A DNA stretch of 64,000 bases, taken from Lysobacteraceae bacterium (GTDB lineage Bacteria > Pseudomonadota > Gammaproteobacteria > Xanthomonadales > Rhodanobacteraceae). The first letter of the stretch is position 1. Each line of letters begins with the position of its first letter. The stretch lies in contig JAGWPB010000007.1 of the NCBI GenBank assembly GCA_028870665.1, positions 1 through 64,000 on the forward strand, written 5' to 3'. The translations under genes and the position numbers were made by a program. Shown here in pieces: positions 28,940-38,185 of this stretch. A model generated the notes under the pieces. The model had not been told where the DNA came from and searched no databases. It worked only from the letters and a program-made list of their open reading frames with translations.

Positions 28940-29851
28940 ATGAAACTCGCGATCCTGTCGCGCAATCTCCGTCTCTATTCCACGCGCCGCCTGGTCGAGG
29001 CCGCGCGCAGGCGCGGCCATACGGTGCGCGTGCTCGATCCCTTGCGCTGCTACATGCGCATCGCGCCTGGCGGTTTCGCCCTGCATTACCGCGGCCGGGC
29101 GCTCAGCGGATTCGACGCGGTGATCCCGCGCATCGGCGCATCGATCAGCTTCTACGGCACCGCGGTGCTGCGCCAGTTCGAGCTGATGGGCGTGGTCACG
29201 GCATCACCATCCGACGCCGTGTTGCGCGCACGCGACAAGCTGCGCTGCCTGCAACTGCTGGCCGGCGCCGGCGTGCCGATGCCGCAGACGGTGTTCGGCG
29301 ACAACCCCGACGACACCGCCGACCTGCTGGCGATGCTGGGCGACGCGCCGCACGTGATCAAGCTCAACGAGGGCGCGCAGGGCCAGGGCGTGGTGCTGGT
29401 CGAAAAGCGCGCGGCGACCCAGAGCGTGATCGAGGCCTTCCGCGGCCTGTATGCCAACTTCCTGGTGCAGGAGTTCATCGCCGAGGCCGACGGCCGCGAT
29501 CTGCGCTGCTTCGTGGTCGGCGAGCGGGTGGTCGCGGCGATGGAACGCTGTGCCGTCAGCGGCGATTTCCGTGCCAACCTGCATCGTGGCGGCAGCGCGA
29601 GCGCCGTGCGGCTGAGCGCTGCCGAGCGCCGCCTTGCCGTGCGTGCCGCCAAGGTGCTTGGGCTCGGCGTCGCCGGGGTCGATCTGCTGCGCTCGGCACG
29701 CGGCCCGCTGCTGCTCGAGGTCAACGCCTCGCCGGGACTGGAGGGCATCGAGGCCGCCAGCGGCATCGACGTGGCGACAACGATCATCCGCCATGTCGAA
29801 GGCCTGGCGCGTGATCGTCGCAAACCACCCGCAAAAGCACGAAAACCATAG
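28940..29851 (+). CDS. rimK: RimK-type ATP-grasp ligase
   Basis: [27 protein letters not shown]...[22 protein letters not shown]...[19 protein letters not shown]...[15 protein letters not shown]. Confidence 0.92.
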   Translation: MKLAILSRNLRLYSTRRLVEAARRRGHTVRVLDPLRCYMRIAPGGFALHYRGRALSGFDAVIPRIGASISFYGTAVLRQFELMGVVTASPSDAVLRARDKLRCLQLLAGAGVPMPQTVFGDNPDDTADLLAMLGDAPHVIKLNEGAQGQGVVLVEKRAATQSVIEAFRGLYANFLVQEFIAEADGRDLRCFVVGERVVAAMERCAVSGDFRANLHRGGSASAVRLSAAERRLAVRAAKVLGLGVAGVDLLRSARGPLLLEVNASPGLEGIEAASGIDVATTIIRHVEGLARDRRKPPAKARKP

Positions 29852-29865
29852 TACGAAGGATTTCG

Positions 29866-29895
29866 TTGACAATGGCTGCCGAAGCCTTCTAGGAT
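29866..29895 (+). promoter_or_regulatory. Candidate sigma70 promoter
   Basis: Consensus -35 TTGACA, 18-nt spacer, TAGGAT; upstream of the 29959 ORF. Confidence 0.5.
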
Positions 29896-29958
29896 CGGCG
29901 CACACACGGCAAGCGCGCCAGATCGGCGCCGACGCCAATCCGGAAGGGGACTTGGATC

Positions 29959-30462
29959 ATGACTCGATCGCATCACGGCAAGGGCTGGGCGCTGGCATTG
30001 ACGATCCTGCTCGGCGCGTTCGCGCTGACGGCACAGGCGGACACACCCGAGCCCCCGATCACCCAGCCGCAGACCAAGGACCAGTTCGCGGCCGTCGTGG
30101 CCGCCATCCAACAGCAGATGGACAAGGGTGGCCACTATCAGTACGTACGCCCGGACGAACGCACCACCGTGCAGGGCAAGCTGGCCGACATGCAGTCGAT
30201 CTTCGACAAATTCGGCACCGTCGCGCAAATGGATACCGCGTCGAAGACCCAGCTCTACAATGACCAGGAACAGGTCAATTCGATCCTGACCCACAACGAC
30301 AGCCGGCGCGTCATCTGCCAGCGCGAAATGCCCACGGGCTCGCATCTGCCAAAAACCGTATGCCGTACGTTCGGGCAATTGATGCAGGACCGGGCGAACG
30401 CCCAGTACACCATGGATACACTCAATACCGGGAACCGTGTCCAGACCAAGGGCGGCGGTTGA
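29959..30462 (+). CDS. Hypothetical secreted protein
   Basis: Signal peptide MTRSHHGKGWALALTILLGAFALTAQA; two Cys (VICQREMPTGSHLPKTVCRT); good promoter upstream. Confidence 0.7.
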   Translation: MTRSHHGKGWALALTILLGAFALTAQADTPEPPITQPQTKDQFAAVVAAIQQQMDKGGHYQYVRPDERTTVQGKLADMQSIFDKFGTVAQMDTASKTQLYNDQEQVNSILTHNDSRRVICQREMPTGSHLPKTVCRTFGQLMQDRANAQYTMDTLNTGNRVQTKGGG

Positions 30463-30529
30463 TGATCCAAACCGGCGCGAGCCGGCCCCGGCTGGCCGGC
30501 TCGCGACGCCTCCGCGGCACCCGAGCCCG

Positions 30530-30925
30530 ATGACCAAACGACCCGACCCGACCCGGCCGACCGAGGCCGAGCTCGAAATCCTCCACGTGCTGTGGGCACG
30601 CGGCCCCAGCACGGTGCGCGACGTGCATGCCGCGCTCTATCGCGAACAGGGCGGCGGCTATACCAACGCACTCAAGCTGCTGCAGGTGATGCATGCCAAG
30701 GGCCTCGTCGTGCGCGACGATGCGCAGCGCGCGCATATCTATCGCGCCGCCCACAGCAAGGGGCGGACGCAGCGCCGCTTCCTCAACGATCTGGTCGCGC
30801 GCGTGTTCGACGGCTCGCGCGCCGATCTCGTGCTGCAGGCACTGGGTGGACAGCGGGCGAACCGCGATGAAATCGACGCCATCCGAGCCTTGCTTGACCG
30901 CCTCGACGCGGAGTCGCCGCCATGA
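30530..30925 (+). CDS. BlaI/MecI/CopY-family transcriptional repressor
   Basis: PTEAELEILHVLWARGPSTVRDVHAAL...GYTNALKLLQVMHAKGLVVRDD; overlaps the M56 gene start. Confidence 0.88.
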   Translation: MTKRPDPTRPTEAELEILHVLWARGPSTVRDVHAALYREQGGGYTNALKLLQVMHAKGLVVRDDAQRAHIYRAAHSKGRTQRRFLNDLVARVFDGSRADLVLQALGGQRANRDEIDAIRALLDRLDAESPP

Positions 30926-32679
30926 ACACCGCGCCGGCAGTGCTCGCCATCGCGATCCAAGTCTGCGGTTGGACCTTGCTGCACTCGCTGTGGCAAGGGG
31001 CGCTGGTCGCGGCAGCCTACGCCGCATTGCGTAGCAGCATGCCGCGCGGGAACGCGCGTTACGCACTGGGCCTGGCCGCGCTGCTCGCGCTTGCGTTGAT
31101 CCCGTTGTGGACGGCGTGGCAACTGGCGACGACGGCCCTGCCGAAGGGCGCCCCCAGCCTGCTGGCGGCCATGGGCAGGACGGCGATGGCAGCCACCACC
31201 CCCGGCGGCCACCCGTCGCTCGCGGCGGCGATGAATGCCGCATTGCCCTGGCTGGTGCTGACTTGGTGGCTCGGTGTCAGCTTGCAGGCATGGCGCGCGC
31301 TGCGCGAGTGGCGGCGTCTGCGCGCGCTGCTGCGGCACGCGGTGCCGCTGCCGGCTTGGCAGGCACGATTCGTGTCGCTGCAGCAACGGCTCGGCCTGCG
31401 CGGCGAGGCTCTCCTGCTCGGATCCGGAGCTTCCATCGCGCCGCTCGTGGTCGGCTGGCTGCGTCCGGTCGTGCTGCTGCCGCTGGCGGTGGCGAGCGGG
31501 TTCCCGCCGGCCGAGGTCGAGCTGATCCTGGCCCACGAGCTGGCGCATATCCGTCGCTTCGACCCTCTGGTCAATCTGCTGCAGGTTGCCTTGGAAACAC
31601 TGCAGTTCTATCACCCCGCGGTGCATTGGATCTCGCGCGACGTGCGCCGCGAGCGCGAGGTCTGCTGCGATGCGCTGGCCCTGGCTGCCAGCGGCGACGC
31701 GCGCCGCGACTATCTCGCCGCCCTGTTGCGGCTCGAGCAGTCTCAAAGCACGCCGCTGGTGCTCGCCGCCAGCGGCGGCGTGCTGCTCGATCGCGCGCAA
31801 CTGATCGCCGGCTTCAGCGAGTCCAGGCGGACTCCCGGTGCTTCGCTGCGCATGGTGCTGCCGCTGCTGATCCTGCTGACCGCGGCTGCAGTCGTGCAAT
31901 GGCCGCATGATCGACAGATCGCGCAAGCCGGCATCGCCGTCCCGGCCGCGCTGAGCGCACCTCCACGGCCAGTCTGGACCTGGCCAAGCGTCCGCATGGC
32001 GCCGACACTGCCGCCGCGACTGCACCTGCATGCAACCCTGCTCGCGACCGTGGCAGCGCCCGCTGCCGCGATGCCGGCGCCGATGCCCGCGGCATCGTCC
32101 AAGCCCGCGGCCAGCACCGAAATCGCATCAACACCGCCATCGCCACCGGCAATGCCCGCATCAGCGCCGGAAAGCATCATGTCGTCGCCGATTGCGCAGG
32201 CGGGCACGACGACGCCCGCCAGCGCCGCACCGGCAGCCCCACCGCGTGTGCTGCACGTGCAGCAGCCGGTCTACCCGGACCTCGCCGCGCGCCGCGGCAT
32301 CCAGGGCAGAGTGCTGCTGGAATTCGCGCTCGGAGCGGATGGTCGTGTCCGCGACGCGCGCATTGTCAGCGCCGATCCGGCCGGAGTGTTCGATGCCGCG
32401 GCACTGGCCGCGCTGCGCGGCTGGCGTTTCGCCCCTCCGACGGCTGCCGCAATGCACGAGCGCTACCGTCAGACCCTCGAATTCGCCCTGACTCCGGCCC
32501 GCGCGGGCGCGCAGCACACGCTGCCGGCCGTAGCGAACTGCCGCATCGTGACCGGATCGCACATCTGCCGGTCGCCCGAAGCCGATACCGATGCCGGCCT
32601 GGCGCCGGGCTCGCAAATCCGCGAGCCCAGCTGGCGAGATCGAACGCAAGCGCTTAACACCGGCCTGAAGCCCCTTTAA
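30922..32679 (+). CDS. M56 (BlaR1/MecR1-like) membrane metallopeptidase with C-terminal TonB domain
   Basis: LILAHELAHIRRFDPLVNLLQ (HExxH); C-terminal HVQQPVYPDLAARRGIQGRVLLEFALGADGRVRDARIVSADPAGVFDAAALAALRGWRF (TonB_C). Confidence 0.88.
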   Translation: MNTAPAVLAIAIQVCGWTLLHSLWQGALVAAAYAALRSSMPRGNARYALGLAALLALALIPLWTAWQLATTALPKGAPSLLAAMGRTAMAATTPGGHPSLAAAMNAALPWLVLTWWLGVSLQAWRALREWRRLRALLRHAVPLPAWQARFVSLQQRLGLRGEALLLGSGASIAPLVVGWLRPVVLLPLAVASGFPPAEVELILAHELAHIRRFDPLVNLLQVALETLQFYHPAVHWISRDVRREREVCCDALALAASGDARRDYLAALLRLEQSQSTPLVLAASGGVLLDRAQLIAGFSESRRTPGASLRMVLPLLILLTAAAVVQWPHDRQIAQAGIAVPAALSAPPRPVWTWPSVRMAPTLPPRLHLHATLLATVAAPAAAMPAPMPAASSKPAASTEIASTPPSPPAMPASAPESIMSSPIAQAGTTTPASAAPAAPPRVLHVQQPVYPDLAARRGIQGRVLLEFALGADGRVRDARIVSADPAGVFDAAALAALRGWRFAPPTAAAMHERYRQTLEFALTPARAGAQHTLPAVANCRIVTGSHICRSPEADTDAGLAPGSQIREPSWRDRTQALNTGLKPL

Positions 32680-32690
32680 CGTCCATTTAA
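32654..32690. promoter_or_regulatory. Candidate OmpR/PhoP-family half-sites
   Basis: TTAA cores at 32654, 32676 and 32687 (spacings 22 and 11 bp) within CTTAAC / CTTTAAC / ATTTAAA. Confidence 0.4.
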
Positions 32691-32712
32691 AGGGCGCCGG
32701 GTTACAACATCG

Positions 32713-32830
32713 GCACTGTAGTCGTGCAGCTCGAGTCCTGCTCAGGTCTGGTGTCTGGCTGATTACGGTAATCGGGGCAGTAGCTTGAGCCCGGCGCGGT
32801 CGTCCCCCACGGTCCCGCCGGGCTTTTTCT
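32713..32830 (+). ncRNA. Candidate small RNA or attenuator leader ending in an intrinsic terminator
   Basis: Non-coding interval with internal hairpins (GATTAcggTAATC, CCTGctCAGG) ending in terminator 32789-32830; 5' end estimated. Confidence 0.4.
32789..32830 (+). terminator. Rho-independent terminator
   Basis: GCCCGGCG-N19-CGCCGGGC followed by TTTTTCTT. Confidence 0.8.
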
Positions 32831-32927
32831 TGCCTGCGATGCGCACCGCGCACGCCGCCGCCCCCGGCGCCGTCGATAATCGCTACTCTTGCGCTGGCGC
32901 GGCCTGGCTGCCGTGCGGAGATCTCTC

Positions 32928-33617
32928 ATGCGTGTACTCGTGATCGAGGATCACAACGACATCGCCACCAACATCGGCGACTACCTCGAGGATCGCGGCC
33001 ACCTGGTGGACTTCGCCGGCGACGGCGTCACCGGCCTGCATCTCGCCGTGGTCCACGACTTCGACGTGATCGTGCTCGACCTGACCCTGCCCGGCATGGA
33101 CGGGCTCGAGGTCTGCCGCAAGTTGCGCCTGGAGGCGCACAAGCAGACGCCGGTGCTGATGCTGACCGCGCGCGATGCGCTCGAGCAGAAGCTGACCGGC
33201 TTCGAGTCCGGCGCCGACGACTACATGACCAAGCCGTTCGCGCTGCAGGAACTCAGTGCCCGCCTCGAGGTGCTGGCTCGCCGCGGCAAGGGACCGCAGA
33301 GCCGCGTGCTCAAGGTCGTCGATCTCACCTACAACCTCGACACCCTCACGGTCAGCCGCGCCGGCAAGTCCATCCAGCTCAACCCGATCGGCCTGAAGCT
33401 GCTGCAGGCGCTGATGGAGGCCAGTCCTTCCGTGGTCACCCGCCACGATCTCGAGCAGCGCGTCTGGGGCGAGGAGCTTCCCGACAGCGACTCGCTGCGC
33501 GTGCACATCCACGGCCTGCGTGCCGTCATCGACAAGCCGTTCGAGAAGCCGCTGATCCACACCCGGCACGGCATCGGCTACCGCATGGGCGACCTGGATG
33601 CAGACCTCACGGCGTAA
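32928..33617 (+). CDS. OmpR/PhoP-family response regulator
   Basis: MRVLVIEDHNDIATNIGDYLEDRGH...VIVLDLTLPGMDGLEVCRKLR...TKPFALQELSARLEVLARR; winged-helix C-terminus. Confidence 0.92.
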   Translation: MRVLVIEDHNDIATNIGDYLEDRGHLVDFAGDGVTGLHLAVVHDFDVIVLDLTLPGMDGLEVCRKLRLEAHKQTPVLMLTARDALEQKLTGFESGADDYMTKPFALQELSARLEVLARRGKGPQSRVLKVVDLTYNLDTLTVSRAGKSIQLNPIGLKLLQALMEASPSVVTRHDLEQRVWGEELPDSDSLRVHIHGLRAVIDKPFEKPLIHTRHGIGYRMGDLDADLTA

Positions 33618-34914
33618 GCTGCGCAGCCGCATCTTCATCTCGTTCGCGGTGTTTGGAATCGCCCTGACGTCGCTGTTTGCAGCGAGTGCGATCTATTTGC
33701 GCGATCGCCTGGAGAACCAGCTGCTGGGCAATTCGCTGGAGCGCAATCTCAACGGCTATGCCAAGGCGTTTTACGCCGACCCGGACGTGCCGATCCAGCT
33801 GCCGCTGGACAAGGTCAGCGGCATGGTCTACAGCCAGCGCAAGTTCTCCAATGTCCCGTTCGCGTGGCGCGATCTGGGCAACGGTGTTCACGACATCACT
33901 GAAACACGGCCGAACGGCAGCATCGAGGAATACAAGCTGGGTGTCCGCAAGGACCCGCATTACTGGTTTTTCGTCAAGTACGACAGCTCACAGCTGCTGA
34001 AAAGCCAAGAGCGCCTCAAGTATGCGTTGATCGCGGTAGTCATCGCATTCGCCGCACTCTCGGTGCTCATCGGCGCCTGGCTGTCGATGCGCGTGATCAG
34101 TCCGGTCACCAATCTGGCCAAGCGCCTGCGTGCCTCGCGTCGCAGCGGTGCGCTGCAGCCGCTGGCGCCGCACTTTGCCGATGACGAGGTCGGCGAGCTG
34201 GCGCGCGCGCTGGACGACTACGCCGCGCGGCTGACCGGACTGGTGCAGCGCGACCGCGAGTTCAATGCCGACGTCAGCCACGAGTTGCGCACGCCGCTGG
34301 CGGTGATCGCCAGCACGGTCGAACTGATGCTGTCCTCGCCCGACCTGAGCGACAAGCTGCGCGAGCGCCTGCGGCGCATCGAGCGCGCATCACGGCAGGC
34401 GGCGGAGATGATCGAGGCACTGCTGCTGCTGTCGCGTGCCGAGCGCCAGGGTCCGGTGAACGGCGAAACCACCGACGTCGCCCGGGTGGCCGCCGACGTG
34501 ATCGAGCTGCAGCGCCCGCAGCTGGGCAGCAAGGCCGTGCACGTGCGCTTCGAGATCGAGGCGCCGTTGGCGGTCAACGCGCCTTCCTCGGTGGTTTCGG
34601 TGGCACTGGCCAACCTGATCGGCAATGCCTTCAAGTACACCCAGGCCGGCGACGTGCGGGTTCGCGTCCAGGCCGAGCGCGTGCTGGTCGAGGACTCCGG
34701 CCCCGGCATCAAGGCCGAGGACGCCGACCGCCTGTTCGAGCGCGGTGTGCGCGGTGAGGCGGCCGCCGGCAAGGGCGCGGGTCTCGGACTCGCCATCGTG
34801 CGCCGTCTCTGCGATCTCTATGGCTGGGGCGTGCGGTTGGCGCCACGGCCGGAAGGCGGCGCGGTGGCGATCCTCGACTTTGTTCCGGCTCCCGCAGCCG
34901 CGCGCGGCCCTTAG
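33598..34914 (+). CDS. Sensor histidine kinase
   Basis: DVSHELRTPLAVIASTVELM (H-box), ANLIGNAFKYTQ, VEDSGPGIK, GAGLGLAIV; start overlaps the RR end. Confidence 0.92.
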   Translation: MQTSRRKLRSRIFISFAVFGIALTSLFAASAIYLRDRLENQLLGNSLERNLNGYAKAFYADPDVPIQLPLDKVSGMVYSQRKFSNVPFAWRDLGNGVHDITETRPNGSIEEYKLGVRKDPHYWFFVKYDSSQLLKSQERLKYALIAVVIAFAALSVLIGAWLSMRVISPVTNLAKRLRASRRSGALQPLAPHFADDEVGELARALDDYAARLTGLVQRDREFNADVSHELRTPLAVIASTVELMLSSPDLSDKLRERLRRIERASRQAAEMIEALLLLSRAERQGPVNGETTDVARVAADVIELQRPQLGSKAVHVRFEIEAPLAVNAPSSVVSVALANLIGNAFKYTQAGDVRVRVQAERVLVEDSGPGIKAEDADRLFERGVRGEAAAGKGAGLGLAIVRRLCDLYGWGVRLAPRPEGGAVAILDFVPAPAAARGP

Positions 34915-34918
34915 CGCG

Positions 34919-35842
34919 TCATGGAGCCACCGGCTCCAGCCAGCCCCAGCGATCCTCGGTACGGCCGTCGAACAGCCCGAAGTACAACGCCTGCAACTGC
35001 CGCGTCAGCGGGCCGGCCTTGCCCGCGCCGATGGTCTTGCCGTCCACCGACCGGATCGGCGTGATCTCGGCTGCGGTGCCGCACATGAACACTTCATCGG
35101 CGAGGTAGAGATATTCGCGCGGCAGGTCGCGCTCGACGACCTTGATCCCGGCCCGTTCGGCCAGCGTCATCAGCGTGTGACGGGTGATCCCGTTGAGGAT
35201 CGCCGCGCTGACCGGCGAGGTGTGCAGCGCGCCATCGATCACCAGAAACAGGTTCTCGCCGGCACCTTCGCTGAGCAGCCCGGTCGAGGCGAGCGCGATG
35301 CCCTCGCCAAAACCGAGGCGGCGCGCCTCGCGCGCGATCAGCTGACCGGAAAGGTAATTGCCGCCGGCCTTGGCGCCGGCCGGAATGGTGTTGGGCGCGA
35401 ACCGCTGCCAGCTCGACACGCAGGCGTCGATGCCCTGCTCCAGAACGTCGTCGCCGAGATAGGCACCCATCGGCCAGGCGGCGACCGCGACATCGGTCGG
35501 GCATTCGGCGGACAGTCCGAAGCCACCCAGGCCGCGGAAGGCCACCGGGCGGATGTAAGCGGCACCGAGGCCGTTGGCCCGGATCACCGCGCGGCAGGCG
35601 CCGGCGATGTCTTCGCGCGAATACGGCATCGGGATATCGTAGATGCGCGCCGAGTTGAACAGGCGCTTCACGTGTTCGGTCAGGCGGAAGATCATCGGCC
35701 CGCGCGGCGTGGCGTAACTGCGGATCCCCTCGAACACCGACGAGCCGTAATGCAACGCGTGCGCCATCACATGGGTGGTGGCCGCGGCCCAGGGCTTGAT
35801 CACGCCGTTGTGCCAGATGTGCTCGGGATACTGCTGGGCCAT
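34919..35842 (-). CDS. ilvE: Branched-chain amino acid aminotransferase
   Basis: MAQQYPEHIWHNGVIKPWAAATTHVMAHALHYGSSVFEGIRSY...GAKAGGNYLSGQLIAREARRLGF...DEVFMCGTAAEITPI. Confidence 0.93.
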   Translation of the reverse strand: MAQQYPEHIWHNGVIKPWAAATTHVMAHALHYGSSVFEGIRSYATPRGPMIFRLTEHVKRLFNSARIYDIPMPYSREDIAGACRAVIRANGLGAAYIRPVAFRGLGGFGLSAECPTDVAVAAWPMGAYLGDDVLEQGIDACVSSWQRFAPNTIPAGAKAGGNYLSGQLIAREARRLGFGEGIALASTGLLSEGAGENLFLVIDGALHTSPVSAAILNGITRHTLMTLAERAGIKVVERDLPREYLYLADEVFMCGTAAEITPIRSVDGKTIGAGKAGPLTRQLQALYFGLFDGRTEDRWGWLEPVAP

Positions 35843-36039
35843 GGTCCGTGCTCCGCGGAAAACGCGCCATGATAGCGGCTCGCCGGGCGCTGAGCGGATC
35901 GCGTCCGCAGGCGTGCGGCCGGCGCGCGAACGTTCCTCCCGAGTCGCGCGCTGCCGGAACCATCCCGGGTGGGCGGCATCGATCCGGGCCGGCCTGGCCG
36001 AGTGCTCCCCGGCGCGCGCCGAATCCCGCGCTCCGGCCA

Positions 36040-36606
36040 TCAGGACTGCAGCCACCAGCAGCCGCCGCTGTCGCTGAGTGCGAAGACCGTGCTGCTGCCG
36101 TCTTCGGCGGTGATACTCAGTTGCAGCGGGCCGCCGGCGACGCTGGCCATGCGCGCGGGCGCGGTCACGCTTGCCGACGCCGGGACGTCCGCGGAGGCGG
36201 GCGCCAATGCAAGACCGTCGACCGGTTGCCGCACCAAGGCCGCCAAGCGGCGCAGGACATCGACCGCGTCGTGCTGGGTATCTCCGTTCCACAGCATCAG
36301 GCCGGCGAGTTTGTTGACGTCGCGCTCCTGCAGCGCCAGGGCGACGCGGTCACGCAACGCCTGCGGCGACTGCGGGCACACGTGCATGGAGGGTCCCGCA
36401 GGCGCCGCCGACCCCGCCAACGCCGGCGCCATCACCAGTGACTCGTCGGCGCAGGGCTTGGCGGTGAACACCGGTTCGCCATCGCGGCCGATGCAGCGAT
36501 GGATCGACTGCGGCTGCGGTTGCACCGTCGCAGCCATTGCCTTCGGCGACCGGGACGGGATTGCCACGAGACTGACGATGAACAGGACGGCAGGCAGCGC
36601 GCGCAT
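36040..36606 (-). CDS. Hypothetical secreted protein, DUF4124-like N-terminus
   Basis: Signal peptide; IHRCIGRDGEPVFTAKPC pattern. Confidence 0.6.
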   Translation of the reverse strand: MRALPAVLFIVSLVAIPSRSPKAMAATVQPQPQSIHRCIGRDGEPVFTAKPCADESLVMAPALAGSAAPAGPSMHVCPQSPQALRDRVALALQERDVNKLAGLMLWNGDTQHDAVDVLRRLAALVRQPVDGLALAPASADVPASASVTAPARMASVAGGPLQLSITAEDGSSTVFALSDSGGCWWLQS

Positions 36607-36643
36607 GCCGGGAGCTTAGCCGGCCGGCCGCCGTGTGGCACGC

Positions 36644-37468
36644 TCAGCGCAGGCGCTGCAAGACCGCTTCGGTCGGCCTGGCGAGATTCAAGGTGTAGAA
36701 GTGCAGCTCCGGCGCGCCGCCATCGAGCAGGCGGCGGCACATGGCGGCGACCACATCGGCGGCGAACGACCGGATCGATGCGCCGTCATCGCCCCAGGCC
36801 TGCATGCGGCGCACGATCCAGCGCGGGATCTCGGCGCCGCACTGCTCGGAAAAGCGGCGCAGCTGGGTGAAGTTCGAGATCGGCATGATGCCGGGCACGA
36901 TCGGCACGTTGACGCCCATGTCTCGCGCCTCGTCGACGAAACGGAAATAGGCATCGGCGTTGAAGAAATACTGCGTGATCGCTCCGTCGGCGCCGGCCTC
37001 GACCTTGGCCTTGAAGTGGCGCAGATCGATGCGTGCATCGTCGGCCTGGGGATGGGTTTCGGGATAAGCCGCAACCTCGATGCGGAAATGCCGGCCATGC
37101 TCGGCTCGGATGAAACGCACCAGGTCGGCGGCGTAGCGGAAATCGCCGCTGGTGGCCATGCCCGAGGGCAGATCGCCGCGCAGCGCGACGACCCGGGTGC
37201 AGCCGGCCGCGCGATAGCGCGCCAGCAGGTCGGCGATCTCGAGCCGCGACCCGCCCATGCACGACAGGTGCGGCACTGCATCGAGACCGTGCTGTTCGCG
37301 CAGCAGGCGCACGGTGTCCGGCGTGTAGCTCAGCGTCGAGCCGCCGGCACCGAAGGTCACCGACACGAATCCCGGCGCATGCGCCTTCAATCGCGCGACC
37401 GCACGCTCGAGCTGCTGCCGCTGCTCGTCGGTCTTGGGGGGGTAGAACTCGAAGGAAAGCCGGATCAT
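36644..37468 (-). CDS. metF: Methylenetetrahydrofolate reductase
   Basis: MIRLSFEFYPPKTDEQRQQL...FVSVTFGAGGST...VVALRGDLPSG...VEAGADGAITQYFFNADAYFRF...FYTLNLARPT. Confidence 0.95.
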   Translation of the reverse strand: MIRLSFEFYPPKTDEQRQQLERAVARLKAHAPGFVSVTFGAGGSTLSYTPDTVRLLREQHGLDAVPHLSCMGGSRLEIADLLARYRAAGCTRVVALRGDLPSGMATSGDFRYAADLVRFIRAEHGRHFRIEVAAYPETHPQADDARIDLRHFKAKVEAGADGAITQYFFNADAYFRFVDEARDMGVNVPIVPGIMPISNFTQLRRFSEQCGAEIPRWIVRRMQAWGDDGASIRSFAADVVAAMCRRLLDGGAPELHFYTLNLARPTEAVLQRLR

Positions 37469-38136
37469 GGATCGTTCCCCGAAGTGCGCACCGCAGCGAG
37501 AAATGCAGTCAGCTTGTATTCGTCCAGGCGACCATCGGTGCGTACGCCGGTGCAGAGGTCAAGCCCGAACGGGCGCACCGCGGCGATCGCGGAGGACACG
37601 TTGCCCGCGTGCAGGCCGCCTGCGAGAAAGACCGGCCTGGCACAGGTGCCCGCGATGCGCCGACTCAGGCTCCAGTCGTGCACGCGGCCGGTGCCGCCCA
37701 GCTCCCGGACCGGCAGCGAGGGATCGCCCGAATCGAGCAGCAGTGCATCCACATACGCGGCTGCGGCATGCGCTTGGACGATCTCTTCCTCGGTGCGTAC
37801 ATGGATGACCTGGACCAGCGCGATGCCGGGCAGCGCCCTGCGCAGAATCGGGTAGGCGGCGACCGGCACCGCATCGACCATCTGCACCGTGTTGCAGCCA
37901 CAGCGCCGCTGCTGATCGATGATCGCTTCGGCGTCGCGCAGCGCGGTCAGCAGAAACGTCGCCACGCCGGGTGGCACGTCCGCGGCGATAGCCGCGATGG
38001 CATCTTCGTCGAGCACGCCCGGGCCGCTGGGCATTGCCGAGACCAGTCCCAGCGCGGAGACGCCATGGCGAACGGCGATCCGTGCTTCGTCGCGGTCGCG
38101 GATGCAGCAGACTTTCACGCGCGGCAACGGCTGCAT
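37465..38136 (-). CDS. Phosphoribosylanthranilate isomerase (TrpF)-like protein
   Basis: VKVCCIRDRDEARIAVRHGVSALGLV...LLLDSGDPSLPVRELGGTGRVHDWSLSRRI...PVFLAGGLHAGNVSSAI; ATGA overlap with metF. Confidence 0.82.
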   Translation of the reverse strand: MQPLPRVKVCCIRDRDEARIAVRHGVSALGLVSAMPSGPGVLDEDAIAAIAADVPPGVATFLLTALRDAEAIIDQQRRCGCNTVQMVDAVPVAAYPILRRALPGIALVQVIHVRTEEEIVQAHAAAAYVDALLLDSGDPSLPVRELGGTGRVHDWSLSRRIAGTCARPVFLAGGLHAGNVSSAIAAVRPFGLDLCTGVRTDGRLDEYKLTAFLAAVRTSGNDP

Positions 38137-38185
38137 CGAGCACCTCGCATGCGGATGCGGGCGCATCGCCGCGCTCGCCATGGTC

